DNA from: Saccopteryx bilineata | Lineage: Eukaryota > Chordata > Mammalia > Chiroptera > Emballonuridae | Direction of reading: 5' to 3' | DNA: 64,000 nucleotides | NCBI RefSeq assembly: GCF_036850765.1 | Contig: NC_089492.1 | Coordinates: 291,608,590-291,672,589 of the forward strand | Shown: piece after piece, positions 43,303 to 55,636 of the stretch | Layout of the letters: each line of letters opens with the position of its first letter | How positions within the stretch are numbered: the first letter of the stretch is position 1 | Notes under the pieces: generated by a model | What the model saw: the letters and a program-made list of their open reading frames with translations, nothing else | Database searches by the model: none | Told to the model about the DNA's origin: nothing | Translations under genes and position numbers: made by a program

Positions 43303-43479
43303 GCCTCCTCCTCCTGCTGTCTGTGACCAGCCTCACAGCCTCTCCTCATTCTCCAGAACTAACCAGGATATTCCTCAGACTCTGGGCTCTCCCTGCCTCT
43401 CCCTTCCCGCCTCCCCTGGGGGGGGTGGGGTTCTCTAGCTTAGGAAACCCAATGCCCCGCACCCCAGCAAGGGGCACAC

Positions 43480-43560
43480 CGTGTTATCCTTGCATTGGGG
43501 ATGAGGAGACTGAGGCCCAGTGTGCACACTTGGCTGTACCCCAAACGTGTATAAAGATAC
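43480..43560 (-). mobile_element. MIR SINE fragment
   Basis: TTATCCTTGCATTGGGGATG, AGGAGACTGAGGCCCAGTGT and GCACACTTGGC match the reversed MIR region ATTTTACAGATGAGG-AAACTGAGGC. It is short. Confidence 0.5.
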
Positions 43561-45089
43561 CTCACCGTCAAGTACTCCGCGTTCTTCACAAACCTCAAGG
43601 AAGAGCTCAGGTGCCTTCTGAGCGGGACCACCTCCCTGGACAGTCATGAGGGTCCAGGCCACGCTGACCTTCTGTAGGGCTGCTGGGCCAATGACCAGAG
43701 GGTGCAGCCTTCTTATCATGGACGGGCAGGTGGGCAGGCAGACAGGGGTCCCTGACCACCACCAGTACCCATCCATCCAGGCACCCAGTAAAAACAAGCC
43801 TGGGGACCCTGGTCACCATCTCCCCGAGACTGGAAGGTGAGCAGAGCCACAGGATGGCCACCTGTTCATGGCCAGGCGGGGCCGGGAGAGAGGGCCTGGA
43901 GTGGCAGAAAGGACCCAGCCCCAGTCTCACCCAACACGGAGAATTCCCCACGACGCCCTGAGGAAGGCCCTGGGTCACTGGTGCCCGGGGTTCTTTGCCT
44001 CTGCGGCCCCACGCCCCACCAAAGGGAAGAGCCGAAGGGAAGCCCCCAACCTGCACACACGCAGTCCCTGCCTCTCCTGGCCCACGGGATTCTCCCAGGG
44101 GACCAGGCACACCAACTGGGGTCCCCCGTGGCTACAGCACCAGGCCAGGGCCCAGTGGCCGACCACAGGGAAGCCAGAAGCATCCCCTAGGGCCTGGCTC
44201 ACTCCAGCAGGAGCAGCGGACGTGCTGAAGACGCGGCCTGCCTCCCAGAGCAGAGCGCAGGGGACCCGGCATTTTCCGCTAAGCCGGGACGCTGGCTCCG
44301 ATAAGCAAAATGCTCTCTCTTGGTCACCAGCGTGAAAGTCACCTTCCCGTCACGGTGCAGCAGGGCCCAGGGGACAGTGACAGCGGCTCCCTGCAGGGTC
44401 CCCAGCCTGGCACTGAACCTGCAAGGGGTTCCTCTTTCCTGCCGTGGTTGCCCTCATTTGCCCAAACCGCCCTCTGACCTGCTGATTCTGATTCTGAGGC
44501 GGAGGTGGGGAGTGGGGGGTGACCACCATTCACTTAGCGTGGACTTGGTTCTAAGTCACTCCGTTCTGAGAACTCCAGGACCACACTCCCCGAGATGCTG
44601 AGAAGCCACAGGGGAGCAGAAAGTCAGAGTGGGAGGCAGGGGTGCTCTGTCCCGCACCCTCACTCCCTGGCGCCGTGAGTTCCCCCCTTCCCTGGCCGCT
44701 CTGCGGCGGGCGAGGCAGGGTACCACCCTGAGCACTCGGCTCTCGGTTTCTAGGTCACCGACAGCCACAGACCACACTGGTCGCAGCCACTGCTTTCCCC
44801 AGACCAAGGTCACTGGCCAGAGTCACCACTTCTGTCTGGCACTTCCTGAAACACGGCGGCCTGACCACAGAATCACAGAAGTCCACACGCCCGTGGCGAC
44901 TTTGAAAAACTTCTCAGCGCTCGGGGAAATTTACCAAGAACTCCTTCCCCGTCCCACCTGCTTTCAGCTTAGGCGTGCTGAGGATGCACAAGCCGGACCC
45001 CACAGAACTCCTGACCGCCCCCACCACCAGCACCCACCACCCCTGAGCTTTGGAGCCTGTCTACACTGGCCATTACTCGGCTACAGTCC

Positions 45090-45290
45090 AGGCTGGAGCT
45101 GATGTTTGCCCCAGAGATTTGACAAGCAAATGTCAATTCCCACCTGCCCGCCTCTGACACCCGGCTAGCCTGGACCCCCGGGGGTAGAGGGAGGTGTGGA
45201 CGAGGGAGGATGCCCTCTGCCAGCCAAGTCAAGGGAGGGCTTTTTAAAATAAAGGGTACATTTTAGCAGAAAACGAAGACAGATGCCTGA
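45090..45290. promoter_or_regulatory. possible small conserved element
   Basis: GAGATTTGACAAGCAAATGT with CAATTCCC, and later GGCTTTTTAAAATAAAGGG and TACATTTTAGCAG, are AT-leaning patches separated by GC-rich sequence. The support is weak. Confidence 0.25.
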
Positions 45291-47237
45291 ACAGAGGCCC
45301 CAACGTGCTCATCCCCACACTCCCTGACTATTCCTGAGCCAGTGACCGAAGAGCCCTCTCTCAGGACCCCACGGTGGCCCTGGAATGCTGGCGGCCACCA
45401 CGAGGCCCACAGGACGTGGGCACGCGTGACGGGGAAGGTTTCGAGGGCGTGAGGCGGGTGGAACGGGCGCGTTTGTGAGTGGTGATGAAACCCCGGGGAA
45501 CGGGCAGCACCCTCTGCTCCTCATCGAGCCACCTTTCCCTGACTCTCTGAGTCTGGGCCCAGCTCCTGAGGCCCAGGACGGGGGTGGCGGCCGCCCGCTG
45601 CTCCCCACCTGTGGGATGCCCTCTAGGCCTCGCCCAGAACCCAGGCCTTTCTCACGACTCCCACAGGGACCTGAGCACGTCAGCATGTCCAGCCTCACTG
45701 GCTCCCTGGGGAACACCGGGAAGAGGCGCTTCGGACGGTGGAGCGGCCGGAGCTCCGGCTGCGTCCCTCCACGTCTCGTCCAGGGCTGGCAGTGTCCACA
45801 GGTGACCTCTGCTCCCCACCGGCCTCTCCCGCAGCCACGGTTTCCCTGCCGTGGGTGTCAGCCTCAGGGATGGAGTCCTGAGCTCACATGACCACCATCT
45901 CTCCTGCTCCCCACCCCCCCAATTTCCTCACGGCATCTGGGCTTTTAGACAAGAATGATTCTGGCCCTGAACACAGGGCTTGGGGGGCAGACGTGGGTGG
46001 GATACCAGAGTTCCCTGGGCACGACCGGACCCCGCATGCTCACTAAACCCTGTCCTAGGTCTCGCTCGCTCTGCGGGCGCTGGTGGACAAGCTGGAGGTG
46101 CACAGGTGGCACATGGGCCTGTGCCGAGAGCCCCTCTGGAAGTCTCAGGAGCTAGGCTTTGTGGGAGCCACCCTGGGGCTGCCCCGTGGGATTTGTGGCA
46201 CAGCGCAACCCCAGCACCACCACACACACACAGGGACTCAGAGCAGAGAAGCAGCACCCCAACCCTGGGAGCCCCTGAGTCCCATCCTGAGGGGTCTTCT
46301 TTCAGCCCAGGAGCAGCTCGGGGCTGAGGGTGTCATGTAGGAACATCGCTGCTGCGTCAGGAGATGGGATCAGACACCAGCTTGTCTTTGGGGCGTGCTG
46401 CTACGAGATTTGAGATCCCTGTGCCTCAGCTGGAGTTCAAAACCAGGAGGCCTTGAGGTCCTAATGGGAAGCTGTTATTAGCGTCCGAGGGAGCAGGGGC
46501 CATGCCCCCCGGGTCCCCACAAGCCGTAGTCACCAAAAAGCCCCTACAGCTGAGTCATGCATGCATGAGAGGCTGGCAGGGAAGGTTGCACATGTGGCCT
46601 GACTCTGCAGAGGTCACGTGCCAGAAGCGGGCACGAGGGGCTGGCCCAGCTTCCTCAGGTCAAAACGGCCCCTGGGATCCTGTGGAGTTTCCACCCACAC
46701 AAGGGTCGCCCTCAGGACAGGTTCAGAGGCACTTCCTGAAGCCGCATGGAGCAGGTGCCACAGGCCCCCAACCCAGCCAGGACAGGTGCAAGGCAAGGTC
46801 TCCCAGCTGGACTCAATCCAGAGCAGGTGGACAGCTCCTGGGTGCATGGTGGACATAGCCCCTGGCATCACCTCACACTGCTCCGCTGCCCCTGGGCCGT
46901 CTGGATTCCCCAATGTCTCCTCCGTGTCAATGACATCTTTAGGCTGCTTTTCAGAGGGCAGGACACTCATCCGCTTTCTCCTGTCAGTTCCCAAGAGGGC
47001 CTGGTGGGGTGGGACTCTGATTTCTCCATGGGAGGGGAAAGAACTGGGATTTGAAACCAGGACGTCTGGCGCAAGGTCTGGATTCCTGAATGTCTCCCCT
47101 ACGCAGGGGCAGCGCCTCCATCCTGAACTTTAATTTGCAGGATTTTGCTGTTTCTCTTGCCCAAGAGCATGTGGGCTTCTCAGAACTTTGGGAAAGGCAG
47201 GGTGGGCGTCCTGTAACAGTCACCAAAAAATGGTTAA
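45291..47237. other. GC-rich non-coding stretch
   Basis: No gene or RNA was recognised. Open frames are chance. Confidence 0.45.
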
Positions 47238-47405
47238 TGGGTGGATGGATGGATGGACGGATAGACTGATGGATGGATGGATGAAGGATGGATGGATGGA
47301 GGATGAATGGATGGAGGATGAATGGATGGACAAATGGAAGGATGAATGATGGGTAGATGGATGAGTGGATGGACAGGTGGATGGACACATGGATGGATGG
47401 GTGGA
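47238..47405. repeat. (TGGA)n microsatellite array
   Basis: About 168 bp of GGAT/TGGA units with AGGATGAA and GACGGATAGAC interruptions. Confidence 0.95.
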
Positions 47406-47855
47406 GTGGTTTGAGCCTGGATCACAGTCACTCAGATGAGCCTGTTCTCCAACTAATAAGACAGTGTGACAAGTCAACAGGCCCATGTTCCCATTTCACT
47501 AAAATCAAAAGAGACACTGCCCATGGGGTAAGACGGGCTTTGGGGACACACGTCCAACTATGCTGGGCCTGGAGGAGACACAACAAAACAGAGAGATTGC
47601 AAGGGAAGATGTGCGTCTCCCTCGAATTTCCTTTGTGGTCCTGGCTGACCAGGGAACAGGCCACATGGGGAGCAGATTCACCCCGAGGAAGGTACCCTGC
47701 CCTGTGTCCGCAGGAGCGCTCCCTGTTTCAGTGAGGAAACTCTGTCCCATACAGAGGCCGACCGAACCACACGCGTGTCGTGGCCTGGGGACATTTTATC
47801 TTTCCGTTACAGGAACAAGGACAGGCTGCTGTGCTCAGACAGCAACTTTCTACCC

Positions 47856-47890
47856 CCACCACCACCACCGCCACCACCACCACCACCACC
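47856..47890. repeat. (CCA)n trinucleotide tract
   Basis: About eleven CCA units with one CCG variant. A proline/histidine-rich open frame here is a repeat artefact. Confidence 0.9.
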
Positions 47891-48213
47891 CCCCGCCTCA
47901 AATGAACGCTCGCAGACCCCTCAGCTCCAGGTCAGTGAACGAGCTCCAGGGAGACCGCAGGCCCGGGCAGAGGCAGCTCTGGTTCACAGGAACCAGGGTA
48001 GGACAGGATGCCCGGTGGGGAGGGGGTCCCCACGCCCCTTAGAGACCAACAAGCTCTCTCTGTGGGCAGCAGCAGCGAGGTGTGGAGAGCCACAGGGTCC
48101 ATGCCCATCTTCTCCAAGCAGGGGTGATGCTGGCCAAGGCGCCACCTCCATCTTGTTCAAGGTGGGGCCATGCCCGTGAAATTCCCTCAGGTCGCAGCCC
48201 ACAGGGGGGAGTG

Positions 48214-48226
48214 GAGAGAGAGAGAG

Positions 48227-48262
<36 letters not shown>
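48214..48262. repeat. compound (GA)n(TG)n microsatellite
   Basis: About 17 bp of GA repeats pass directly into about 32 bp of TG repeats. Confidence 0.95.
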
Positions 48263-48263
<1 letters not shown>

Positions 48264-48599
48264 GGGGGTGTTCTTTAGATGCATTCCATGCCCCCACTTG
48301 CTCTCGCCACAACCAAGGGTCCAGCTCTGAGTTTATTCAAACACATAAGGACATGGGTGGAGAAAAGTCCCTTTCGGGATTGGTCCCAGGGACTCAGGCC
48401 CCCAGCCTCCCCCACCCCACCCCACCCGCATCTCCCAGGCTCGAGAGCCACGCGAGAGAGCAGCGGCCGAGGGCGGGAGGCTGGAGAGGCAGAGAGAATG
48501 TATGAGACAGGCAATCCTGTTAGAAGTTTAGACCCCATAAATCTCCACCGAGCTGCTGGCTGGCTGGCTTAGGAAGGTGAGAGCAACAACATTACGAGG

Positions 48600-48815
48600 C
48601 TAGAAGAATGTACCGTGAAGGCCAAAGAGCAGGGAAGTCACGGGGGACCGAAGAAACGCGGAGGCGAGAAATTCAGTCTAATCTTCCCTCGGCCGCCAGC
48701 GGGAGGCTGCACTCCGGTGCCACCGACAGAAACGCGCTTCCCTCCCCGGAAAATTGATTTGTCAACAACCAGAGATTTCGTCCAAAGGCATTTCAAGGTT
48801 GTTTGAAAAAAATAA
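48600..48815. promoter_or_regulatory. putative conserved element
   Basis: GAGAAATTCAGTCTAATC with TTCCCTCGGCCGCC, CCCCGGAAAATTGATTTGTC, AACAACCAGAGATTTCG and CATTTCAAGGTTGTTTG form a block with CpGs. It is followed by an (AAAT)n tract at about 48808-48825. Confidence 0.4.
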
Positions 48816-49629
48816 ATAAATAAAAGAAAGTGAGGACGAGAACTATGGGCAAAGGCACACACACAGAGTCAGGAGCGCTGTGGAGATAAGCAGCTCCAGC
48901 AGCTGCCCGGCAGCGGACCCTCTGGGCCCGTGATCTAGAAACGTTGCATTGACAGTGTCCATGGGGAATGGGGGCACCGTGGGCATTCTTGACTAAGAAC
49001 TGGTTTGCAAAAAAATAAAATAAAATTTTTTTTTTTTTAAAACTCAAAGATGGTTTAAATCTGTTCCTAGGATCAAAACACACCCTCCCACAAACCCCCA
49101 AAATGTGAATTTCCTCATTTGGGGTTGAGTTGCCTGCCAAGGGCAAGGAAGGACCCCTGACCTGACCCTGATGTGGACAGCAAGCAGTTCCCTGCCAGGG
49201 TCCCCAGGGCACATGAGTGGCAGCCGGGTCCAGAAGGTGGAGTGTGGGGGCACACCGTGTTCCTGGGCCCCCGTCCCACGTGGGGTCAAGCAGGAGCTAG
49301 GATCGCCAGGTATCTTTTCGCCGTAGGTTAAATGCACTATCATCTGTGGCCAGAGGACACCTGCCGTCCAGTCCCGGACACGAGGCTGAGCCAGCGTGGC
49401 CCTGCGTGAGGCCTCCTTGAGAAGAAAACCTCCCCTGCCCGTCGCCGGGGAAAGAGGGGCGCCTCTGCTGACGTGGGCAGCCTGCAGGGGCTGGTTCCGG
49501 GTCTCGCTGCCAAACACGCGAGGTCTGGGAGCCAGCCGTCACCCAAACGCAGCCTTTTCTCCTTCCTTCCTTCCTCTGTCCTCCCTTCCCCGCTGGTGTC
49601 AGGGGTGACACGATGGGCCCCACAGTCGG
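48816..49629. other. mixed-composition non-coding stretch
   Basis: No gene was recognised. AT-rich simple sequence occurs at 49008-49045 (AAATAAAATAAAATTTTTTT). Confidence 0.45.
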
Positions 49630-49820
49630 GCGGCTTCTCGTTTTCCCCCGAAATCTCCTGGCCTGAGCACGTTTCTACAGATCTTCTGCCTAATCGACGT
49701 CACACTTCACCAGAATAAACAAAGGAGGGCAGATAAAGCCAAGAGTCCCTCGTCAGCGCCAAAAGGAAGCAACGCCCCCACGGTGGGAGGAAGAACTCGA
49801 CAAAATGGCCCCCAGAAAAC
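49630..49820. promoter_or_regulatory. putative conserved element
   Basis: CCCCCGAAATCTCCTGG, CTGCCTAATCGACGTCACAC (CRE GACGTCA and a TAATC core), CCAGAATAAACAAAGG (FOX-like TAAACA, SOX-like ACAAAG) and GGCAGATAAAGCC (GATAA) are clustered in about 150 bp. Confidence 0.45.
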
Positions 49821-52800
49821 GTGTCCGGCGGGGACAGTGGTGGCTGGGCCTGCGGTGAGCCCCGACAGGAGGGTCTGCTCCGCCGAGCTTGGGCCCGGTG
49901 CTCACAGGTGCTGGTCGAGGCTACCACGGCTCAGGGAGATGACCCCCCCGCCCCAGGATTCCCGCTTGGCCCTCCTACTCCCAAACAGGACCAAGGCATC
50001 CATGTAACAATGCAATGTGAGGAGGCAGGTCAGGCAGCAGCCGGCCAGCAGGAGGAAGCCAGATCGACACGCGGACTCGAGGCATTTCCGTTCTGAGGGT
50101 GGGCAGGGACCCACAGCAACGACACTGAGCCAGAGTCACACCAGTGACCCCGGAGTCCAGGCCGGCCACCCGGGTCCAGAGGCCCTGTGTGTGACCCTTG
50201 TCAAACAAGCAGCTTCCAGTTTACAAAGACGCCCGCCTGCACAAGCACACCCCAGGTGTGCCTCAGTGTCCCCTCCTGTCCTCCCTGAAAGAAAGGTGAA
50301 CAAAGGAAAAGGGACTCAGAGGCAGAGAAGTGCCCCCCCCACCTCAGGACACCATGACTTTCGGAGGCGCCCTGGACACATTCTGAGACCTACTGACCTG
50401 AGCTGAGAAGGTGCTCAAACCAGTGGATTTGTGGCCAGGTGCGGACAGACGGCCCCAGAGCTTGAGGAGCTGACCACCCACCGCCATCAGCCCACACGTA
50501 CAAAGTGCCAACTCTCAGGGCTGGACATGTATCCGGGCCTGCCGAAGCGTGGGGAGGCCTGGGCCAGGCCCCCCACCCCTGCCACCCCAGAGCAGCTTGC
50601 AGCTGAGCTCAGCAAGTGTATCCCCACCTCTGTGGTCCTCCCAGACCCTGCTAGGTAGCCAGACAGAGCTCCATCCTTGAGCTGTGGGATGATCCCGACC
50701 CAGTGAGGAGCCCTCGCCCTTGGGTCCTCTGCAGCGTCCTGCCGAGATGGTGAGGGACCCCGCCACATCCTCAGCTCTCCAAGGCTGTAATGCCACCTGC
50801 ATATGTGTGATTTATGCCCAGATGCCACCTGGACTTACACTATGCAGGGTCAGGGGTGGGTCCTAGGCACCAACCAACCCCCAGAGCAGTGAGCTGTGCC
50901 AACACCCACTGACAAAGGCAGGGATGAGTTGGGAACGGAGGGGGCAGAACAAAGGGCCAGGATGCTTGGTGTGTTCCAAAACCCCCGGCCAGCATCTGCA
51001 CATGCCCTCCCTGCGCGGTCAGGCCCACGGGACCCGGCTCCTGTGCATCACGGGGATACCCGCGGGCAGCCCGGTCTGGGAAGTGAGATGCTGCTCTTTG
51101 TTTTTGAAGCAGGGGTGGGGGGGGGCCAGGTACAGGCGCTGGCAGACTGCGGCCTGGACTCGAATTCCCACGGGCGAGGGCAGAAAGGACGGTGCCTCCC
51201 TGGCTCAAATGTCCTGGGCCAGCGGCCTCCACTCTGGGGCTGCACCTCAAATTTCGGCGACAGACCGGTCGCAGAAAGCAGCCAGCTTTATCGGAGGCCT
51301 GCGTGAGCTCTGTATGGCGTGGCCCCTGGCCCCCCGAATTCCACGCCTCCCAGGGGGGCAAATAATCTCGCGAAGGGCCTCCTGCCAGAGACCGGGACTG
51401 GAGCAGAGCGCTCTCCCCATCGCTGAGAGCTCTGGTCCCCAAGCAGCTCCGCACAGGAATCTCCTTACCGGGCCCCCGGGGTTCAGATCGAATGTCCCTT
51501 TGAAAGGGCCAGACGGGACCCTATGCCCCTGCCCCTGGGTCTGCCTGACACCAGATCCAGCCGTCCTGCCTGCGTTTTCAGAGGGTACTGCCTGCCCCCC
51601 CAGGGGAGCAGCCCCGACACCCCAGGGCCCATCGGATCAGCTCAAGACGAGGGAGGAGGGACAGGCTTACCATGGCCGGGTGGCTGCCAAGACCCTTTCT
51701 CCTGCAGGGAGCCCTCAGCCCATGCTTGGACTCTGCTGTCCCAGCCTTCCTCTCTACCCTCTAGCTTTACAAGCCTGTGGGACCAGGAGACCCAGGGACA
51801 GCTGCCTGAGGGAGGATCCCCTTCACTACAAACGTGTGCTCTGTCACTATCTACACGTCCATCTCCTAAGTCATCAGAGACCAAAACCAGAGTCTGGTTC
51901 ATGGCATGATGTCAGTGTACAGAGAGCATGCTATGCATGTGTACATGTGTGTACAACTGTGCGTGCAAGTGTTACACGTCTACACGCTGCACTGTGTGAC
52001 TCATGCAAGTGCGTGCTGTCTGTGTGGTGGTTGTGGGTACATGTGTGTGGGTGTGTGTGCACCTGTGTGAATGTGGATGTGCATGTGCATGCACTACGTG
52101 TGTGGGGGTTATGCACCCATGTGTGCACCTGTGCGTGTGCGCACGTGTGTGCACAAACTGATTACAGGAGCCCTATTATCCTGTAGTCCCCTGAGGGAAT
52201 ACTAAGCATGTCCCCTGGGTGACACCAAAGACGCACTCTCAGGATAACCACAGAGCGAGGAGAAACAGCTTCCCTTGTTAGCTGTAGGACCTGCCACTCA
52301 GCACCCCCAGATCCCCTGAACAAAACTAAGCAAAAGACCCCAAAAGATGGGCCCAGTCCCCAAGGTGGCCCTGTGTGCTGGTGTGTGCAGGGAGCGCTCG
52401 GCAGAAGCTCCCCAGCCCCAAGCTCCTTTCCCCTGGAAATGTGGGGGTGGAGCTGGAACCCAGGGCGGATACCTGCCCGGGCCACACAGACAGAACAGCG
52501 TTGAGTCCCCTGGACGGCCCGCCGGCCTCTACAATGGTGGACGCAGCTCCTTGGGTCAATGGCCTGCATCCTGGGCCTGTGCTGGCTCAAAGGAGACCAA
52601 ACTCGTGTCGCTCAGAAGGGTTTGCTCTCTACTACTCCTCAAAATAGCAGTTTCCAAGAGCTTTGAAATCTGTAGATCACACACTCACATGCAAATCTGT
52701 TTCAGCCAGGTCTCAGAAGGTTCCAGAAACCCAGAACAGCTGCTAACAGTAACAGCAATCACCGTCCCACACTCAAGTGCCTGTCACTTCCCATCTGAGC

Positions 52801-54399
52801 CTGTCAGAAATGTCAGGCAGGGGCCACAAAGCCACCCTGTCTGGAAGCAGAGGAGAGACAGATGATGGAGACACAGGTGGTCACCCCCACGGGGCACACA
52901 GATGACATGTTAGGACCCAGGCTGCCCTTCCAGATGGACGGGGTGAAAGCACCCACTCCACCTCTCACAGGGTGGAGGAAACAGAGGCAGAACTGGACCC
53001 CCACCTCTGGAGAAAGGCGCCCAGCCCTGCAGACTGGGCAGCATGTCCCTGGTAGGGCGCACGGGACACGGGCCAACAGCCCCGCTCTGTCCTGACCCAG
53101 CCGAGGTGAGACAGGTCAGGGAGCCCAGGAGCAGAGGCACGTGTCCCCCAACCTCAGCCCTGATAAAAGTGAAGGATTCTTTCTGGGGGCCCTGCCATCT
53201 CCACTCTAAAACCCAACCCACCCTCCGCCGCGGGCCTCTTCGGCAATCTGAGGTCCAGTCCATCCCATGCTCCCTGCGTATCTGCAACTCTCCTGTCTGT
53301 CTCAGCCTCGGCCAAGGGTGACTGCAGAGAGAGGGTGGGCCCTTGTACCCTCCCTTCCGACACCAGTTCAGCTGGCCTGGAGATGCTCTCGAGGGAGCTA
53401 CAGGGGGCCTGCCTGTTCCTAAAGATCTCGGGGAAGCAGAAAATCTCCCCTGGGTGGGACCTACCATGCTTCTACCACGCTCCCCAACAAACACTCCCTG
53501 GCTGCCTTCCCTCTCAATCTGGTGACACGAGGGCCCAAGGGCCAGCCTTCCACCCCAGGTGCCAACTCTCAGCAGCCGGCAGATGGGCCTGTCAGGTCGC
53601 TGTGGGTTAGTCCAAGGTCAGCTATGGTGATGAAGTCACACGTCACGTTTGGAATTTGGGAAGTGCAGACCAAGAGCCCCCTGGTGCAGCCCAGCAGCCC
53701 AGGGCCTCCACTTCCTCTCTGGCTCGGCACCCTGAGGGCCTCTGCCTCTGATTGGACAGAGAGGGAGGGTTTTGCTGGGTTTTTGCTTTTACAAATTCTA
53801 TCAGTGTCAAAGGCTTCAAGGAGCAACGTCATGGTAACGCTGGCCCCCAGATGACCTCCCCTTCCGTGGACCCTATGGCCAGGCTGTGCCTACTGGCCGG
53901 TGACCACAACCCGCGAGTCCAATATTTGTCCCAGAGACCCCAATGTCCTTCTGCACAAACCCAGGGCAGGCCTCTCCGAATAGTCTGCAGGCCACTTCCC
54001 TGCACAGCCCCCTCAACACCCCACCCCAATCCAACCAGCCACCGGCACAGCAGGTGAAGGCAAGCATCATTCTAGCCTGGGTGGGGGGGTAGATAAAGAA
54101 TCTAGCGTTCTTTGTCAGAAAAACGTGAGGCCGCATTCTTCCACGCCCGCCCTCTCCCTCCCTCTGCCACGCTGAGTCTGTGGGTCAAGGAGGGGGACTC
54201 CCGAGGGGCCGCCAGGCCGGGCTGCCTGCTGTAATGGGCTTCTCACCCTCGCCATGGTCATCAGTGCCCCCACCCCTTTGAACGAGGGTAGTCTGTCAGA
54301 TTCGGAGGCAATCTAAAACCCAGGGTAGAGGGAGACCCTGGAGCAAATGAAGCTTCCTTCCACAGCCTGCCAGCCCGCCCGGGGGCCGGCGGGGAGGCC
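49821..54399. other. GC-rich non-coding stretch
   Basis: No gene was recognised. The longest open frame in the window (plus strand, 50924-52186) lies here. It is P/R/G-rich, runs through a TG-rich microsatellite-like patch and has no known domain, so it is not called as a gene. A decayed TG/CA patch spans about 51920-52160. Confidence 0.5.
51920..52160. repeat. decayed TG/CA-rich, Z-DNA-prone patch
   Basis: Alternating purine/pyrimidine words (ATGCATGTGTACATGTG, GTGTGTGTGCACC, GCATGTGCATGC, GTGCGCACGTGTG) fill about 240 bp without a strict period. Confidence 0.7.
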
Positions 54400-54530
54400 G
54401 GGGGGCGCCGTCCCCGCCGTAATTAGCACATGAGATTCAATAACACGCAGCAGCTTTGAGCGGCTTTATCTAACCTTTGGAAGGTAAGATTAACACCTCC
54501 GATGGAGAGAAAGTTAAGACCAGGGGCCCC
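54400..54530. promoter_or_regulatory. putative conserved enhancer
   Basis: GCCGTAATTAGCACATGAG (TAATTA), GATTCAATAACACGC, GCGGCTTTATCTAACC (TTATC, reverse GATAA), GGTAAGATTAACACC and GAAAGTTAAGACC occur with retained CpGs directly after a very GC-rich, CpG-bearing segment. Confidence 0.5.
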
Positions 54531-54625
54531 CTGCGCTTTGCGGTTCTGATTCTGAGCCGTGAAACGAGAACCCCCCTTGGGCCAGCTATCTGCCCCCTGG
54601 TTTCTGAACACTCTTTCTTCCCACT

Positions 54626-54660
54626 GTTTTTTTTTTTCTTTTGGTTTTTTTTTTTTTTTT
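54626..54660. repeat. T-rich tract
   Basis: Two runs of T (about 11 and 16) flank a short CTTTTGG link. No retroposon body was recognised. Confidence 0.85.
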
Positions 54661-54725
54661 CAGCCCTTTTGTTCCTAAGGACACTCGGCCAAACGTGCAG
54701 CCACTAAAACTCCACCCCTCTCCAT

Positions 54726-54753
<28 letters not shown>
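54726..54753. repeat. (CA)n microsatellite, 28 bp
   Basis: A pure CA run, followed by degenerate ACACA words. Confidence 0.95.
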
Positions 54754-54759
<6 letters not shown>

Positions 54760-55139
54760 TGCTCACACACGCAATGAGCTCCCTGAACATGAAGAGTCCA
54801 TGGATAGGGAGCGGGCGCAAGGGGAGGGTGGGCCTACCAGGACCCTTCTCTCATCCCACTTTTTATCAGAGACGCCAGGTCTCCGTGGTTCCTGTGGAAA
54901 TCTCCCGCTGCTCAGGGGGTGACTTGTTGCTGCTTGGGGCTTCTTGTGCCCAGAAGGAGCCACAGACCTCGGTGGTCCCCTTGCCCGGGGACCAGGGATG
55001 GGGCCAGGTCCAATTCTGCCTCTGGCTGGGCTGCCCGCTGGAAGGGTCAGAGGAGAGAGCAGGTGCACCAACAGACCAGGTGGGGACGGTCCAGGGGAGT
55101 CGCGGAGCGAATGTGGGGCGGACGCCCCCAACATCCCAA
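54754..55139. other. GC-rich non-coding stretch
   Basis: No gene was recognised. Confidence 0.4.
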
Positions 55140-55600
55140 AGGGGTGTTGTTTTTGTTTTTTTAGAACTAAGTCAAATCACTTCCAGGGCAACACTGACTT
55201 GCCTGTGATAGCTTCTCCTCGTGATAAATAAATAATCAGACACATCATTGGGCTGATTCACTAAATAAGAGGACGCAGCCAGAGACGGGCCAGGGCGGAG
55301 AAAGGGACGGAGACGCCGGCATCGGGCCGTACACCCCCGGGTTTCCTCACAGCATTTGTGTCCTGTCAGTCACGAGCTTTCTGTGCAGCCCGAGCTGGAA
55401 CTGAATACCCTATTCAGGGAGGTACTCACAGGCGTGTTATTGCAATTTAATATTTTCACACACAGACACATCATTATCTCGGAACCTGACACTGGCCACA
55501 TAATTCTGTCATTTTTCAAGAGGGCCTAATTTTTCTAGATGCGAGCACCAGGGCCCAGGATTATCGAAACAGGCCCTCTCAGCTTTGTTTCTTCTCCGGT
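55140..55600. promoter_or_regulatory. large AT-rich island, putative conserved enhancer
   Basis: GATAA-type sites occur near 55205, 55222 and (reverse) 55474. Homeodomain or AT-rich cores include AAATAAATAATCAG, GGGCTGATTCACTAAATAAG, TTATTGCAATTTAATATTTT and GGGCCTAATTTTTC. The block keeps CpGs in its middle part (GACGCCGGCATCGGGCCG). With about 450 bp of mixed motifs it is one of the strongest enhancer candidates in the window. Confidence 0.55.
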
Positions 55601-55636
55601 GGGGGGGTGACAGCCATGGGGGGGGGGGTGACAGCC
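55601..55636. repeat. duplicated G-run plus TGACAGCC
   Basis: G7 followed by TGACAGCC (55601-55615) is repeated as G11 followed by TGACAGCC (55618-55636) after two bases. This is a short tandem duplication with G-run length change. Confidence 0.85.

Larger units (their letters stand above)
42697..45089. other. GC-rich non-coding stretch
   Basis: No gene was recognised. It contains a 17-bp tandem repeat (43252-43302), a MIR-like fragment (about 43480-43560, minus) and an AT-leaning spot near 44285-44320 (GATAAGCAAAATGC). Confidence 0.45.
47406..48599. other. GC-rich non-coding stretch with simple repeats
   Basis: No gene was recognised. It contains a CCA tract (47856-47890) and a GA/TG compound tract (48214-48262). 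Confidence 0.5.

Noticed and set aside
50924..52186. 420-codon plus-strand open frame, the longest in the window
   Set aside because: The translation is rich in P, R, G and S, then turns into V/C/H repeats over a TG-rich patch. There is no domain or signal I know, and antisense frames overlap. It is expected by chance in GC-rich DNA.
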